Assembly (NCBI GenBank): GCA_023079485.1
Contig: CM041083.1
Span: 170,606,451-170,670,450 of the forward strand
Direction of reading: 5' to 3'
Length of the DNA stretch: 64,000 nt
Source: Archilochus colubris
Taxonomy: Eukaryota; Chordata; Aves; Apodiformes; Trochilidae
Under the pieces are notes generated by a model, which was not told where the DNA came from, made no database searches, and worked only from the letters and a program-made list of their open reading frames with translations. Both the position numbers and the translations under genes were made by a program. Below, piece after piece: positions 28,512 through 41,232 of this stretch. Each line of letters starts with the position of its first letter. The stretch's first letter is position 1.

Positions 28512-31500
28512 ACTTTGAAGACAGTTCAGAGCAACTCTGGTAATAGCTTTTACCTGACACAACTGGAAGAACAAGTGCAGGAAGCATTTCACATCTTTAT
28601 TCAGAGTTCTTTGCAGGCAGCAGCAAAACTGAGAACCTGGTAATTTTAAATGATTGCTACTTGCCTATTTATTCATTAGCAGCAGCTAATGGAGTTACCA
28701 CAGATACAGGTAAGAGGGGTTATCAAACAGAAGGCATCTTTCCTCCCCTCAGGCAGGATGGAACTACCAAAGCTGACTCCAAGAGGAGCAGTGAAGCAGG
28801 ATGCTAAAGACCATCCCTTCTCTTATCACCTGCAGTGTCCTACAACAGGACAAACTACCTGCTTCAATTCCATCACATCACTATTAAATATGGAATATAT
28901 TTCCAAAGAAAAATTTGCCTAGAAAGCCCTACAGGGTATCCTGGCAAAACCAAGCATTTGAAAGATACGCAAGCATGGAGAACAAAAAATTCAACTGCTG
29001 AAGTTAATTTCTTTTTACCTCCCTGGTGCAGCTACCACTTTCCTTTGTACAACTTCAGTAACTCTTCACAGCTACCTTCCCCAACATGCACTCCTACAAT
29101 AGAGTTAATTATTTGGTGTTGCCAATAAGAACCTCTCTGTTAAGTTACTAATTACAGGATTTTAAGCTCACTCTCTAATATCTTGTTAAACAGGCATACA
29201 ACTTTAAAATTTTTGGAAGATGTAAATAGCAGAAGCTGCCTTTTGAAGCTTTAACATTTAAAGCATTTTTCTTCTTTTATAGGCCTCCTGGATGTTTGCC
29301 AGTGGGGCTCTAATGCCAATAGTGTAGCATTCAACATGCTATTTTAAGCCATTGGTGTACTGACCATTACATTTCTCAAGCACGAGAACAGCATCCTGAA
29401 AAATAACAATTGCAAGTAAGTGTTTCTTCTGCTAATGAAACCAGAAATACCTGGGTTATGCTTAGGTGACATCTTAATTTCTGACCTTTGTCACACCTTT
29501 CCCTACCTGAAGGATGCAACAACCTCTAAACTTTTGGTGTTCCACAATGTCAGTAACACATCACTGCATCCCAGCTACCTTTTAGTAGCCATGGGACCCA
29601 TATCAATCATTCACATTTCTAAGCACAACAGTCAAGGGCACAGCCTTCTGTACAGAGCCTCTGTTGTTCCATTTGACTCTTACCAGTTTCCCCTGCCCAA
29701 ATTTCCATTTTCAATCAAGTGTGAATTAAAAAGAAAATATATATATAAAGCTGTAGTTTCTTTCCAGTTTGGAGTAAGCAGGTATGGAGTAGTATCCCAC
29801 CTTCAAAGTACTAAGTACTTCAGAAATCACTGCAAACGGTGCAAGAGGTAGCTACAGAAAGCGTGCTTAAAAATAAATGTATTTGCTTACCCTGATTTAG
29901 ATAGTAGTCCTAAAACCTAAAGCAACTTAATGTTGCACATACTATTAAAATTCTGTATGGTTTCCAGTGCAAACATGCATAATATGCATGCAGATTTTTT
30001 CTTTAGCTGCTGCTAACTTCTCAGTCTCTAGAGTATCTTGTGGCAATGAACTCAACAGACAAAAACCTTCCTTGAAATTAGCCAAGGCAATTTTATGTGT
30101 TTCCTCTTGGTCCTGAATTATCTGAGCACATAAAGTCCTTATCTTGTTCTAAACTAGTTCTCATTCATCATTTGAAGGACAAAAAGGTTATTATAGCTTT
30201 AGGCTCCTTATGAGTCATTGTCTCTTCTGATAGAGGTTTACCATTCAGCTTTAGAGATTTGTTTCTTAGTTTAGGTATTACTTTGTCTTTTCATTTTGAA
30301 TTCCTTCTAATCTCTGTAGACCATCTTTAGTCATTAAAAAATAGAACACCACAATTGAATTCCGAGATGTTGTAGGACAAGCTCCAGGGACACAGCAGGC
30401 CTTAACTAATTAGCTTTTTGTTTCCAAAGGCTCTCATTTGATTTACAAGATGAACGTTCTGGGCTTTGTATCTGTTCACACCAAACCTAAATATCCATTG
30501 TGGCACATTCAGCAACAAATCTGGAAGCCTTAAACAGATTAATTCACAACAGCAATAGGGGGTAAGAGTGGTAAATCCATAGGAAGGCAAAAGTGACCAG
30601 AGAAGACACTCCCTTTGTACTGGAAGAAGTGAAGTGAAAAGGAAAGCCACTGGCCCTAACATCAGCTCCACTTCCTGCACCACACACTAGGAGGAAGCAA
30701 ACCTTGCTTGTCCTTAACAAGGACAGTGCAAAGGGCTTCTGCTTAAGTGAGACTGACCCTGTAGGAAAATTAAATGGGAAAATACAAAAGGTGGTTTTTC
30801 ACAGTCTAACAAGAAGAATTAGCAGCATCCAGACTTTAGTTAATTGCTGATACCATGTCTTTTCTAATGCCCTTTCATTGCTTCTGCTGCAAAGACTCAC
30901 CAAGAGACATCCTCGTTTTCCTGAACCAGATCAGTTCTCAAGCAAAGAACAGCTGATGCAGAACCAAACTGGACAAATGGAAAAAGCCCAGGACACAATG
31001 CTGAAGCAGAAGGGACCACTCCAGACTTTGTAAGAAGATACCCCAGGTCAAGCAGCAGCCCTAGTTCTGCAAGTGTTGCATTTTGTGTGCATTTTGTCAG
31101 GACAGCAGCAGAAGTTTTGAAGCTTGTACTTAAGTAAGCAGAGCAATACAGCAAAGCTCCAATAGAAGCAGTTCACATCCAGAAAAGCAAATACAGTGAG
31201 AAATATTAAAATGCTATTTGCATGTACATGAAATGTACTAACCTGGTAAATATGCAATTAACATCAATCAATTGCTTCTATTACTTCCACTTCTGGAAGG
31301 TGTTGTCCTCAACAGTAAAGCCTCAGTGGAACAGTCACTTCCAGGGATATACAGCATCCCCACAACACTTGGTCACCCCAGTCAGACTTCACAAACCCTA
31401 CTCTAGCTGGCCAAAAGCCTCTCCACTCATCACTTCTTCCTATGGCAGTGGGTCTCTGGCTACAAACCATCAAAAGAAGGAGTAAACACCTTCCCAATAA

Positions 31501-34500
31501 ATTATAACTTAGCTAAAAGTAGCTCATACATTCCTAGATACCTTCCCTGAAGAAGGCCAAAGGTTCATAAATCTCCATTACAAACTGCTCCAAAATGCAA
31601 ACTTCAATTCAGGATTTTCAAGCTCTTGAGTTCATGGGGCTCCATGCTACTCCCTTTTTCAGCAACTCTATTATAGCTACCAATTACTCAATTAGATTAA
31701 TTAACACAAGCATGTCCTTCAAGAAGACTAAGTTGCTAAGTCAGCACCAGCCATTCTGGCATTTTACTGCCATGTTTCAAGAACAATTCTTACTTAGCTC
31801 TAGTTTTCAGAAAAGCCAGAACTGAAAAGAGAATCTGGGTTCTCATGTTTCACAGTTGTGCAAGCAATCTTAATTCAATCCACTGACATCAGTATGCTTA
31901 CAGAGAGAAAATCTGCTAACTTCAACAACAACCAAAAAAAAAAACAAAACTGCAAGTCTCTTCAGGACATTTCAAACCACTTCTTGCCAGTCTGAGATTA
32001 CCTTTGTTTGCAACTTTAATTTTTGTTTGCCACTTAAAAGCCAATCCCACAGAAACTGGTCATGTTCAGAAACCAGCCACATTCAGACACGGCTGGATCA
32101 GCTTCTTTTATAAAAAAGGAAAAGCCACTTTTCCCAGGAGTTACCTGTACTGTTTTCCTTTTATGATCACCTTAGGCAGATTACACTACCGATGGTACTT
32201 ACTTCTTTTAACTCTTACTTCTGAAGCAAAATTTAGATCTTTCCAGCAACCTCATGATTTCTGAAAGGATTTATTCTTTTTTTTTTTTCTCCTAAATCTT
32301 GCCTCTTCATTAGAAGTAGAAAGCTTATATAAATCAGTGGCTGAACACATGCAACTCATGAGCAAAAAAGGATCCAGTGTTCACCTGTGAAGTTCAAAGT
32401 ATTTTGCACAGGCACAAATGATTTTAATAATTTCATTATTAATTTATACCTTTGGACTGAGTATACATTTGTACATCAAATGCTACAGAAGCTCTTAATT
32501 TGTATTATATTTTAAATTTATAGTTACATTTTTAATACTGGTGTCCAAGGAAGTTGAATATTTTAGAATATTTTATGAAGTTCCAGCATTTAATTTAAAG
32601 AAGCTCTGCATATACATACACCAATTTACTACAGAAAGCTTACATTTGAACATTTCTGAACACAGACTTCACAAGGCAAAGCTACAGGGCAATATTATTT
32701 GATAAATATAATCTGCATTACTGTTCTGGTCATCATAGTAATAAAAACATGGGAAGATTTGTGTGCAAACAAAGGCTACAGACTTAATCCAGAAGCTATC
32801 AACTTTCCTCTTAAATCACAGACAGGAGGCCTAGTGCCTATCATAAAGCACTTTGGTTTCAGAGGTAAAGGAACAGGAACTCTGAGAAAGTAATTCTAGA
32901 AAGTACTTATGAGTTCATTTAATTATAGGAGCTTTAAAAGAAAAAGTGTTTGGGAATTTCAAATTTTGGTAACTGCATGGATCTCACATTGATCTGACTC
33001 ATCTTCCAACTCACATAATATGCATACTACATCATTTACAAAATGGTATCTCAATTTTGAGGGGATTTTTTTTTTAAACATAAAAATGGATAAAACATTT
33101 TAGGTATTTATAAAAGGCATATGTTCCTAAATCATTAAGAATGGTTTAGCTGATCATGTTCAGAGCTTGGAGTAGGAAGGAAGACCTTTTAAAAATAAAA
33201 CTTGGAAAAAAGCAAGCTTCCTCAGACATCTCTCAAATTTACAAGCATTAAAAGGGAGGGTTGCATGGCTTGCTTAAACACTTTACAAGTCAGTAAATAT
33301 CAAGACCACCTTTTATGTGAAAATACATAGGAACACTTAACACAATCTCAGTGTCCTTGACAGAATTTTTTGGAAGACTGTTTGAGATGCTTTCACAAAA
33401 AACACTTTAATCCAATAACTTCACAGGCACTAAAAGGTTAGTTTTAACTGTTTTACGTATTTGGACAGTAAATACAGACATTAAAGTTTCTCAGAGATTG
33501 GATCCTGGTGTTCAGGCAAATACAAAAAGGGAAGATAACTATCTGCTATAGCATGCTAATGCTTTTCCCATTCCACAGACCACAGTACTCTCTTGAAAAT
33601 CCCCTCATGCAGTCACCATCCACTGTTTACATGCTAAATTCCAACAAAATAAAAAAGCTGCTCACTATGCTCCAGCATAAGCAAGCAGCACTAGGAATCT
33701 ACACATCCCAAGAGCAGAGCCAGTGAAACCTTACAAAAGATGCTAACCCACACAAAAGGGTGACTCAATTTTCAATGCAGTAGAATTCCAGAGGTGGTGT
33801 ACTTTGTTATTAACAGGGTACATCTCTACAGGAATATGGAGATAACCATCTTTTGCTGTTCTTTGTTGTTTTTTTTTTCATAAGGCACTAAAAACATTTA
33901 AGATTTTGCCTGCTTTTAAAAATCACCACCTTAAAATCAATTCAGAAATTATATAGGCAGCAGCAGAAGTCCTTCAGCATCACCTTTTCTTCTCTTGGTT
34001 ACAAAGCAGCCAACAAAACAGAGCCTCAATACACAAGTAGACCTTTTAGCTACTATCCCATAAATAACAAGAGGCTGTACAGCCAACAACTGCATACACT
34101 TGGCTCTAACACATTCATGCCATTTGAAAAATGAAAATCCCTTTCCCCACCAGAAAAAGAAAGCAGAAAGTCAAAACCACCATCATAAGCATTTCACACT
34201 TTCAGTCCTCCCTCCTCTCCCTCCAATCAAATATGAGCTCAGGAACTCCTCTTTTTCACAAGAAATTATGGAGTTGGAAAGTCTCAGCAACTTGGAAAGA
34301 AAAGAACAGTACAGGGAGGCACATGCACATCCTGCACCATTCCCTGAACCTTTAATGCTTAACTTGCCATTTCACCCAATTTAGGATATTAGGCCTACAA
34401 AAGAAACACTTGGCAGTGCAATATGCTGATCCATTCTTAACACAATAACCTCATTCAACAGATTAATAGGGTACATTTATACCTTGAATTCATTTGAGTG

Positions 34501-35266
34501 CTACAGTAAATTATTTAACAAGTACTTAAAATATGTAGTCATTAACTCATGGTTCCTTTTATTTTATTTTTACTCAATCTTATTTAGTAAGGATGCAAGA
34601 AATGAAACCATAAAAGCAATTGCTGCCTCTCCCACCAGCAGGAGAGGGATTTTTTTCATTAGAAAGAAAAAAAAAATAATAATTAAGCTTTTTATGCCCT
34701 TATGTACATATATGCAGGTACACAGTGTTCAGAATTTTTGACCAAAGAATTTCCAAATCCATTAATCAAAATGTTCAGCAGAAAATTCAAGTTGAAGCCA
34801 GGTCAAGATTTTCACTGAACAGCTTATAACAAAAACCACAGTGCCAAATACAAAGTAATTATTACTGCAGAATCCTTCCTTGCTAGGTTTCAAAGATGCT
34901 CAGAGGTTGAGAATCCTGTATTTCAAGTGACACCAAGGGAACCAACAATTAATGTCATGCACCAGTTTCCACACACAAGATAATAATGAAACATCCTAAA
35001 TTGTTCTGCTTCCCCTTTAATGCCTTTCTATAGGATAAACATTCTTTTATGAAACCTCACAAAATCCTAGAGGAAATGAAAGCATTCCCTTTCTGTCAAG
35101 CTCAACCTGGAAGTAAGAATTAAAATGCTGTTTATAGTTTACAGAGAGACTTGATCCGAGAAATCTGGAATCTTTTCAGACAGTACAATATCTCACACTG
35201 ATACTTTTGTCACATAAACATGCATTTAGTAAAATCACCAAAATGAAAATTACCTACAGAAGTTTG
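28512..35266. other. Intronic, no gene recognised
   Basis: AT-rich sequence with short homopolymers. The longest frame (29420-29851, plus) starts at GTG, not ATG, and resembles no known family. No transposon was recognised. Confidence 0.6.
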
Positions 35267-35400
35267 AGGGGTTTGTTTGGATTTTCTGGGGTTTTTTAGT
35301 TGTTCTGTTTTGAGTGTGGGTTTTTTTGGTTCAGTTTTGTTTAATTGGGGGGTTTGGTTTTTGTTTGGCTTGTTTCATTGGTTTTGGGGGGTTTTTTTCA
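35267..35400. repeat. Long G/T-rich low-complexity tract
   Basis: About 130 bases consist almost only of G and T, with several runs of four to six G separated by T runs (GGGGTTTTTTAG, GGGGGGTTTGG, TTTTGGGGGGTTTTTTT). The G runs are compatible with quadruplex formation on the plus strand. Confidence 0.8.
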
Positions 35401-38400
35401 CTATGCTCATCCCAACTGAGAGGCAATACATGCCAAACAAGTCACTCAGAAATCAGATTCTGCCTGAGTACTTCTTGCTTGCTCATCTTTAAAAAGAGAA
35501 ATGTTTCAAAACTGCAGTCACAACAGAAGTTGAAGCAATCATACATCAGTTGCTGGCTTTATTTTTAATCACCATCTTTTTACTAGCCAGAACATCACTG
35601 AATATTTAGAAACACAAATGTAGCATGGTTACATTTTTAATTCTATGTTTTCTACAGTTCCTCATACCTAAGTTATAACCGTGGGTCTGCGTCCATCTCT
35701 TATCTATACACAACTGTGACAGAGTTGGGTGAAATAAAGGTCAGAAAAGATTAAAATGCATTTGAATTTTTTCCTCATCTTGACAGGGATTTTATCCCTC
35801 TACATTACACAGTTACTGAAAAAAACATTCAAAAAGATCTTTCTACATCACACATTTGTTTACAATGATTTAAAGGAAAATACCGGTTTTGAACAGAAGC
35901 AACTCACAACAGATACTAAGTTCAGAAATGTAACACCTTATACAATTAAAAAGACTGTTGACTAGATACAGAAACACTGAAGATTCACACTAAGATACCA
36001 GTAACTAGGAAGGTTATTGACCCATGAGGCAATAGATTAAAATAGAAGACCAACAATGTCTGCAAAAAAAGGCATAACTTATATTTTATTTGCACCTTCT
36101 GATCTTATATGAACCAAGTGTAATGCTGAGGATACAGAACCAAGAATACTCCAGTAGCACTGGCAGGTTGAAATTACCTTCTCTGTGTCACTAACTCATC
36201 TTTAAGAACTACAGCACAGTAGTAAAAAATTAAATGAAGTAACAAACCAGGACTATTGATGAATGTGTATCCTGTTCAGCAGCTTTCAATACTCTCCCTC
36301 ATACTTAGCTAAGCACTTTGATACTGCTGGAGAAGTTCAAATATTGATACACATGAGGGGTTTAAAGCCCTGAAAAGTTCCTAATGGATATGCACACTAA
36401 TTAAAAATAAAATAAAATAAAACCAAAGAAAAGCAAAACAACATAGGACACACAAACAGAATGCTGGACAAGTACTTCAGTCACATACAAGCTGAAATTG
36501 CTTGGCCAAGTGGTTTAGCACACTCAAGCAGCAAGATAGAAACTGTTCTACAAACAACTTCCAGTTGCTATCAAATTTATATATCACTAGAAATACTGTT
36601 TATATTTTTCAACCTACTGTTGGCCCATTTATATCTGTTAGGCCTAAATTTACAGATCATCTGCTGCCTGTTTAAGCAATTTATAAAACTGTACTCCTCC
36701 ACTATACTCAAAAGAATGGGTATTTCACAAGCATAAAAACAGATGATCAGATGCTCCAAGTATTTTTAAAACATTTTACTGAAAGTTTTCTTGAGAAAAA
36801 TTTAAAAACTCAGTGGAATTAAAGTCAGCTTCAAGAAAGTGCTTAACTTCTAATCCTTAATGATAAAAGACCCTCAGGCTGCTTTACTTCTTCTCTATTA
36901 TTCTAATGTGATTTCTTGATTCTGCACCCATGTCAATTTGTACACCTACAACCCCCACCAAGAAAGGCTTACAAAGGGTGGGTTGTTTATACACCAGTTC
37001 TGTGCTGAACAAAGAAATTTAGTGACTCTTCTAGATCCCCCCTAGCTCTGCATTACAAGAAGAAATACACAGACAAGAGCTTCAAACTTGAATGCCTACA
37101 CTATTTAAAATGTACCTTGTGATTGTCAAAGGTACTCAATATATGAAGCATCACCAATATCATGCCAATTTCCTGAAAGCTGAATAAAAAACCATTAAAT
37201 GCAAAGAAAAATCATTTAAAAAGCATGTGACAACACACATTGGCTTAAATGCCCAAATATAGACATAAACACATGTCAATTTTTCATGCTTAACACAGTG
37301 GTGAAAGCTTGACTTCATATACACATATGGAGCAGCAGTTAGAATCCAACATATTCCTATGTTTACACAACCCACTTTAAATGTTTTAATTCATATAGCA
37401 TTGTTTTTAAACTTACAGTAATAATACTCAAGCCTAGTGTACATTTTCTATTATTTCAAATATTTTAAGAAAAAGATTAGTGAAGTTCTGGAAAGTTATT
37501 AACTGAATTAAAAGGTGAATTACCAACAGCATTAAAACAACTTAGATAAGACCACAAAGTGTCAGTTAATTCTGTAGAATAGACAAAGGTTTCAAGAGTC
37601 ACTTCTGAAACATAAAATATAATGCTAAGTGGAATACAAACTAATGGCTTGCTCAAAGAAAAACAGTGAACAAGTTTACTGTGACTTTTCTATTCTCCCA
37701 AAACAAATGCTCCTGATTCTGTTCTGCAAGTGAAAAAAAAAACTATAAAATTGAGAAGTTCAGTTATTAAAGTGCAACGTTGCACTTTATCTGAACCATG
37801 ATGAGTATTATTCTTCATTTCTGCACAGCACCAAAGTCCTTATTTATTAGGTACAAGGAAGTTATTTAGCCCATAAGGTAACCAACAGTGATAAACACAC
37901 CTCAACTATCATATACAATAATCTCTTGCATTTGCATCTATGGGATGATTACAGCCCCTGCCTGACAAACATTTATACCCTCTAAATCTCTCTCTCAGGA
38001 AAGCCTATCCAGTTTCAGTGGAAGATGGAGACTTCTGCATATAACTGCAACCACAAACCAAATCTTGCTTCAGATGCTGATAATGCATAACAGGTGTTGG
38101 AAGGCTTGCACAAAACGAGCTGATAAGGGTTTACACACCACAGCTGACTATTAGCACAATCACTATCTGTGTCAGCAAATTCCAAAGACAGACCAGGAAT
38201 TAAAGCCATGCAAGACATTAAAACTAAAAGGATGATCAGGTTCTCCAATTTGACACAATCGTGCAATTCTTAACTCTGTGAATGCTTTAGAACAGGCTGA
38301 AATAAAGTGGTATCTCCAGTCACTCAAGAGCTCTTTCATCTTAGCTTTAGGCTATGCCTTCTTGTACAACCGCATTGAGAATAAACCAGTTCCTTATTTA

Positions 38401-41176
38401 CAGTGATCATTACCATGAAATAATTTCCTGAATAATCTTACCCTTAGTCCCTGCTTAGTATGCTGCTAAAGCATGCTTTTGCTTAATAGTATTATTGCCT
38501 TTGGTGGCCTAAGTACAGTAAATGAAAGGTAGAAGCCTCCTTTTAAAATTAAGTTTTCAGTCATTTCTTGAAGTAGAATACCCATTATACACAGCACACT
38601 TTAGTCTCATAAATTAATCAGCAACAGAAAAGAACCAGTGCATTAAATCAATGAGAACAAAGACACACAATTCTTTTCTATTCTTGTTTACATTTCAGCT
38701 GCACCAAACTGCAAACTCAGCTCACAAATTTTTACCTAAAAGGTCATACCAAGAATACACTTGCTGTTATTACACTGATATTAGGTAAACATAGTTTCTT
38801 CTCCTAGAAGACTACACTAGCAAAACTACTCTTTACAACTTGATCTACTTCCTAAGCTGTTAAGAGAAAGTTCTGAAAAGGCTTATTTACTTTATCATCC
38901 TCTGTAAATTGAACAGCTTTATTACAGGGTGGGCTTTTGGGAAAAAAGATGTTCTAGCCATGTCTTTCAAGCTTAAGCAAGGCACATTACCATTGAGGTC
39001 TTTTAGAGAGGAGGGCTGGGTTCTCTGAGTTTTTTTTCTTTTCTTTTAATTAATATTCCCCTTCTCATTTTCATACTTTTGCCAGTTTACCACTGACTGT
39101 TAAGACTCCTTATTATGGCATTATCTAGATCATTGTAACTTGTAAAGACTGAAACACTTCACTACCAGTACAAAGACTGCCAAATAGGTAATTCTAATTT
39201 CCTAATTAGCCTGCAACATAAAGAAAATCCCGAGACAGTAACAAAGATGGCTTTTCAACATTAAATATTTTGAAACCTGCTGGTTGTTTACTCTGCTTAT
39301 ACACTGATAATTTCCAAAGAGCAGCTAAAACTGTAATGATAAGAAACATTTTCTGGAAATCACATTATCAGTTGGAGACCAACACTTCTCAGCATCTCCA
39401 ACAATCTTTTTTTATTTTAAGTCGTAAATTACTGCTTTTACAACCCCTTGAAATCTGTTGATTCTTCCTGTATTTAGCAATACCAAGCACTGTAGCAATT
39501 CTCAGTTCAAAGCAAACCATGGTATGCAGAAAATGGCTCTACAAAAGCCACCGGAAAAAGGTCCATCCAAGCAGGTATTGCCACATCCAGCAGACCAGCA
39601 CACACACAAGGTGCAGACCCTAAATTCCACACTGTTATTTACTTAGAGATCTAACAAAGCAATTCTGCCAACAGTGGGAATTTTATCAGATGAAATGAGA
39701 AGCTGGAGTTGTCACCATAACACAACAGCAACCACATTTTCTTTAAAGTGCTTTCTTTTTACTCGTGTAACTTGCCATTACTGAGGGTAGCTGCTTTTCC
39801 AAGTTCCACAGATAGCCAAACTGAAGATCTGAAGAGACTTTTAGGAAATTTATTGATGGAAAGACTCTGAAGCAAGTTTAAAATCTGAGAAAATAATAAT
39901 GCTGCCCCTATGATGCTATTAAAGAAACTACCACCATAAATCCATGCTAAGCCACCATAAATCCTTATTGTGAATTATCTTCTAAAAGTATCTTCTCCCT
40001 TTCTCATCAAATACACAGCAGCAAAACTTACAGCAAATCTTAAAAGCCCATATAAACACAAACATCTTCCAAAGTAAAATAAGCAAAACTTATAAAAAAA
40101 AAAAACTTTAAATGACATGTCTAGTTCAACTTCAGTATTTTCATTCACTACTGCCTGACTATAACATCCTCAACAAGCGTGCAATCACACCTGTAAAAAT
40201 CTCATTTGTATTAATATCAAACTATGTATGTAACAAAAATTAATCCAATTTCCTGACTGAACTCTTGCTTTACAAGCTAGTACTAGTTACTAGAGAGGCT
40301 GTTAATGAATATTTAATTTCTCAAATTCAGCTTTAATCTTCCAGTTTTTCCAGAGATTTAATAACAAGCCATAGCATACATCCTATACAGAAAACATTTC
40401 CTCCATATTGTTTTCTCTGTCCAGCTGTAAAGGGATCTTTTCCAAAATTTCTGTTCAAAAATAAAATTGAGAGATTTGGATGTACTAAAGAATACTTCAA
40501 ACCTCCATGTCAGTTTTAAGTGCTTATCATCACCTTTTCCTCCTCCCTCTTTTCCTTCTCTGTTGGATGAAATGCATAAACAGGTGAAAACAACTTCCAT
40601 CAGACTGACAAATGAAAGCAGCTCTACAGAAAATGCTGTCAAGGACAGGGAGACAGTTCTTCGTTCTCTTATCCTTCAATTCACAAAATCTGCTTTTCAG
40701 TAATGGTAAACACGATTTCAGATTAAGTTATTTTAAAATTCACTTACAAAAGCCTTTATAAATGCTGTAAAATGCACTAGGTTTTTTAAGTTTTTGTTTT
40801 ACTGGTTAATTTAAGAATTGCACAAAATCTTACTGCACCTATAGCATAATAAAGCATTGTCTAGGAAGATGTAAAACTGCTTTTGCAACACTGAGTATAC
40901 ACACACAAAATAATTCACTGTAATGTCAATGTTTTTTTCCATACTTAAGTTTCAAAAGCATAAAAAGAAATCTTCTACAGTTTCAAAGATGAAATGCTAA
41001 GCTCAGAAGACATCTGTAATTGACACAATTTAATAACTGATTAATCAAGGTACCTGCTGCAAATCCAAGAAACTGTAAGATAATCATGCACTGAAATTGG
41101 TCAATACCATAACTCAAGAGAAGAAAAAAATACTTAACATTCAAAATGCAGGACTGCATTTTTGTAAACTGAAATG
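35401..41176. other. Intronic, no gene; one perfect palindrome
   Basis: AT-rich sequence with an AAAAT repeat at 36400-36420 and a 13-base direct repeat (CCACCATAAATCC at 39931 and 39952). The 22-bp palindrome at 37768-37789 is listed separately. No gene or transposon was recognised. Confidence 0.6.
37768..37789. repeat. Perfect 22-bp palindrome without spacer
   Basis: TAAAGTGCAAC is followed immediately by its exact reverse complement. The flanking bases do not pair. Unlike most chance palindromes in AT-rich DNA it has a mixed composition, with a central AACGTT. Confidence 0.95.
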
Positions 41177-41232
41177 TTAGAAGATAATCTAAATTTACCA
41201 ACATTTAGAAGATAATCTGAATCTACCAACAT
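41177..41232. repeat. 28-bp tandem duplication, two copies
   Basis: TTAGAAGATAATCTAAATTT plus ACCAACAT is followed at once by a second copy with two substitutions (A to G and T to C). This is a recent local duplication. Confidence 0.92.

Noticed and set aside
29420..29851. 143-codon plus-strand frame in the intron
   Set aside because: Starts at GTG, no recognisable domain, no neighbouring splice signals that would make it a convincing exon.
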